12,674 nt of DNA, taken from assembly GCA_030590715.1 (NCBI GenBank), contig JAUVCU010000015.1, forward strand, positions 1-12,674, given 5' to 3'. This document shows positions 11,869 through 12,674 of the stretch, one piece after another (the first letter of the stretch is position 1; every line of letters begins with the position of its first letter). Position numbers and translations under genes: made by a program. Under the pieces are notes generated by a model that saw nothing but the letters and a program-made list of their open reading frames with translations, had not been told where the DNA came from and made no database searches. This stretch comes from Lentisphaeria bacterium. Its GTDB lineage: Bacteria > Verrucomicrobiota > Lentisphaeria > Victivallales > JAUVCU01.

Positions 11869-12674
11869 ATGCAAAAAGCACCAAAAGCACTGAGATTACA
11901 AATAGCCCTTTTCGGGCGGACAAATGTTGGGAAGTCCAGCTTTTTAAATATGATTGCCGGTCAGGATGTAGCTATTACATCTTCAATTTCTGGTACGACA
12001 ACTGACGTTGTTGAAAAAAGTATGGAGCTGCTTCCTCTCGGACCGGTGGTATTTTTGGATACAGCCGGCCTGGACGATAAAACAGAACTTGGTGAAAAGC
12101 GGATTAAGAAAACAGAACAGGTTTTTGACCGTGCTGATATTGTAACCATTCTCTGCGAGCCCAACAAATGGAACGAGACTGAAAACGACATTGCCCAAAA
12201 GGCGAAGGACAAAAAACTTCCGCTGATAATTGTGGTAAACAAAAGTGATATAGAAACACCGACTAAAGAATTTCTTGTGAAAGTCAACGAATTCACCAGT
12301 GATGTTATGGTTTGTTCGAGCACCGACATGGCAAAGCGCGAATCGTATTTAAACACCTATAAAGCGGGTCTTCAGAAGAACTGTCCGGAAGATTTTATCA
12401 AACCGCCTCCATTGGTTGGAGATCTGGTTAAGCCAGGTGGAATTGCAATCTTAATTGTTCCAATTGACCTTCAGGCTCCAAAAGGAAGATTGATTCTTCC
12501 ACAGGTTCAAACAATTCGAGATTCGCTGGACAACGATGCGTCGGTAATAATTGTGAAAGAGCGCGAATACGCACACATGCTGACGCTTCTCAATCAAAAA
12601 CCGGATATCGTAATCTGCGATTCACAAGTTGTCATGAAAATGGTTGCCGATACTCCGGATGATATTCAATGCAC
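11869..12674 (+). CDS. hydF: [FeFe]-hydrogenase maturation GTPase HydF (truncated by right edge)
   Basis: HydF is the GTPase and scaffold on which HydE and HydG products are built into the diiron subcluster before transfer to the hydrogenase. 268 codons are visible of about 400. The GTPase domain shows the Walker A loop GRTNVGKS (16-23), SGTTTD (41-46), DTAG (64-67) and NKSD (124-127). It is followed by the HydF-specific dimerisation domain, recognisable at PPLVGDLVKPGG (180-191), VPIDLQAPKGRLILPQVQ (197-214), and IRDSLDNDA (216-224). The C-terminal iron-sulfur domain with its three cysteines lies beyond the window. SD AAAGGA (11857-11862) is six bases before the ATG. The 51-nt gap from the lyase gene and shared direction indicate one operon; hydE, hydG and the hydrogenase are not in view. 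Confidence 0.95.
   Translation, partial: MQKAPKALRLQIALFGRTNVGKSSFLNMIAGQDVAITSSISGTTTDVVEKSMELLPLGPVVFLDTAGLDDKTELGEKRIKKTEQVFDRADIVTILCEPNKWNETENDIAQKAKDKKLPLIIVVNKSDIETPTKEFLVKVNEFTSDVMVCSSTDMAKRESYLNTYKAGLQKNCPEDFIKPPPLVGDLVKPGGIAILIVPIDLQAPKGRLILPQVQTIRDSLDNDASVIIVKEREYAHMLTLLNQKPDIVICDSQVVMKMVADTPDDIQC

Noticed and set aside
1..12674. CRISPR arrays, tRNA/rRNA genes, insertion sequences, phage genes
   Set aside because: No regularly spaced repeats, cloverleaf or rRNA-like sequences, transposase or integrase frames were seen on either strand.

Overview
The window is bacterial chromosomal DNA, moderately AT-rich (about 40% GC by eye), densely coded, with Shine-Dalgarno (SD) led genes and ordinary intrinsic terminators. 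The gene set (tryptophan synthesis, an [FeFe]-hydrogenase maturation locus, an iron-dependent-type alcohol dehydrogenase, ferritin) points to a fermentative anaerobe or facultative anaerobe that makes its own tryptophan. The protein style makes me lean to a PVC-type bacterium such as Lentisphaerota, but this is weak and unproven.

Layout. Bases 1-984 (minus) hold the N-terminal part of a GH13 alpha-amylase-family enzyme that runs off the left edge. It diverges from a six-gene tryptophan operon, trpE-trpG-trpD-trpC-trpB-trpA (1252-7250, plus), which ends at a bidirectional terminator shared with a convergent iron-type alcohol dehydrogenase (7300-8481, minus). trpF, which belongs between trpC and trpB in the usual order, is absent. 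The trp genes otherwise cover chorismate to tryptophan.

Bases 8482-9335 carry no convincing protein gene. They do hold a plus-strand promoter-like site followed by a compact two-hairpin unit with C-rich loops and a strong terminator (about 9109-9210). This is a candidate small regulatory RNA. It faces the terminator of a minus-strand ferritin gene (9336-9854).

From about 9947 rightward is a hydrogenase-maturation operon: a TM1266-type small regulator (10180-10431), an aspartase-family lyase (10450-11817), and hydF (11869 to the right edge, truncated). HydF is the scaffold on which the diiron subcluster of [FeFe]-hydrogenase is assembled. The lyase may supply ammonium for the bridging dithiomethylamine (inference). 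The operon has a strong promoter near 9972-9999, then a leader of about 150 nt that ends in an intrinsic terminator before the first gene. A segment in the leader can form a 10-bp helix with the 5' arm of that terminator, the arrangement expected of a transcription attenuator or riboswitch. I do not recognise the sensing domain. This leader and the C-rich small RNA are the two most interesting signals in the window.
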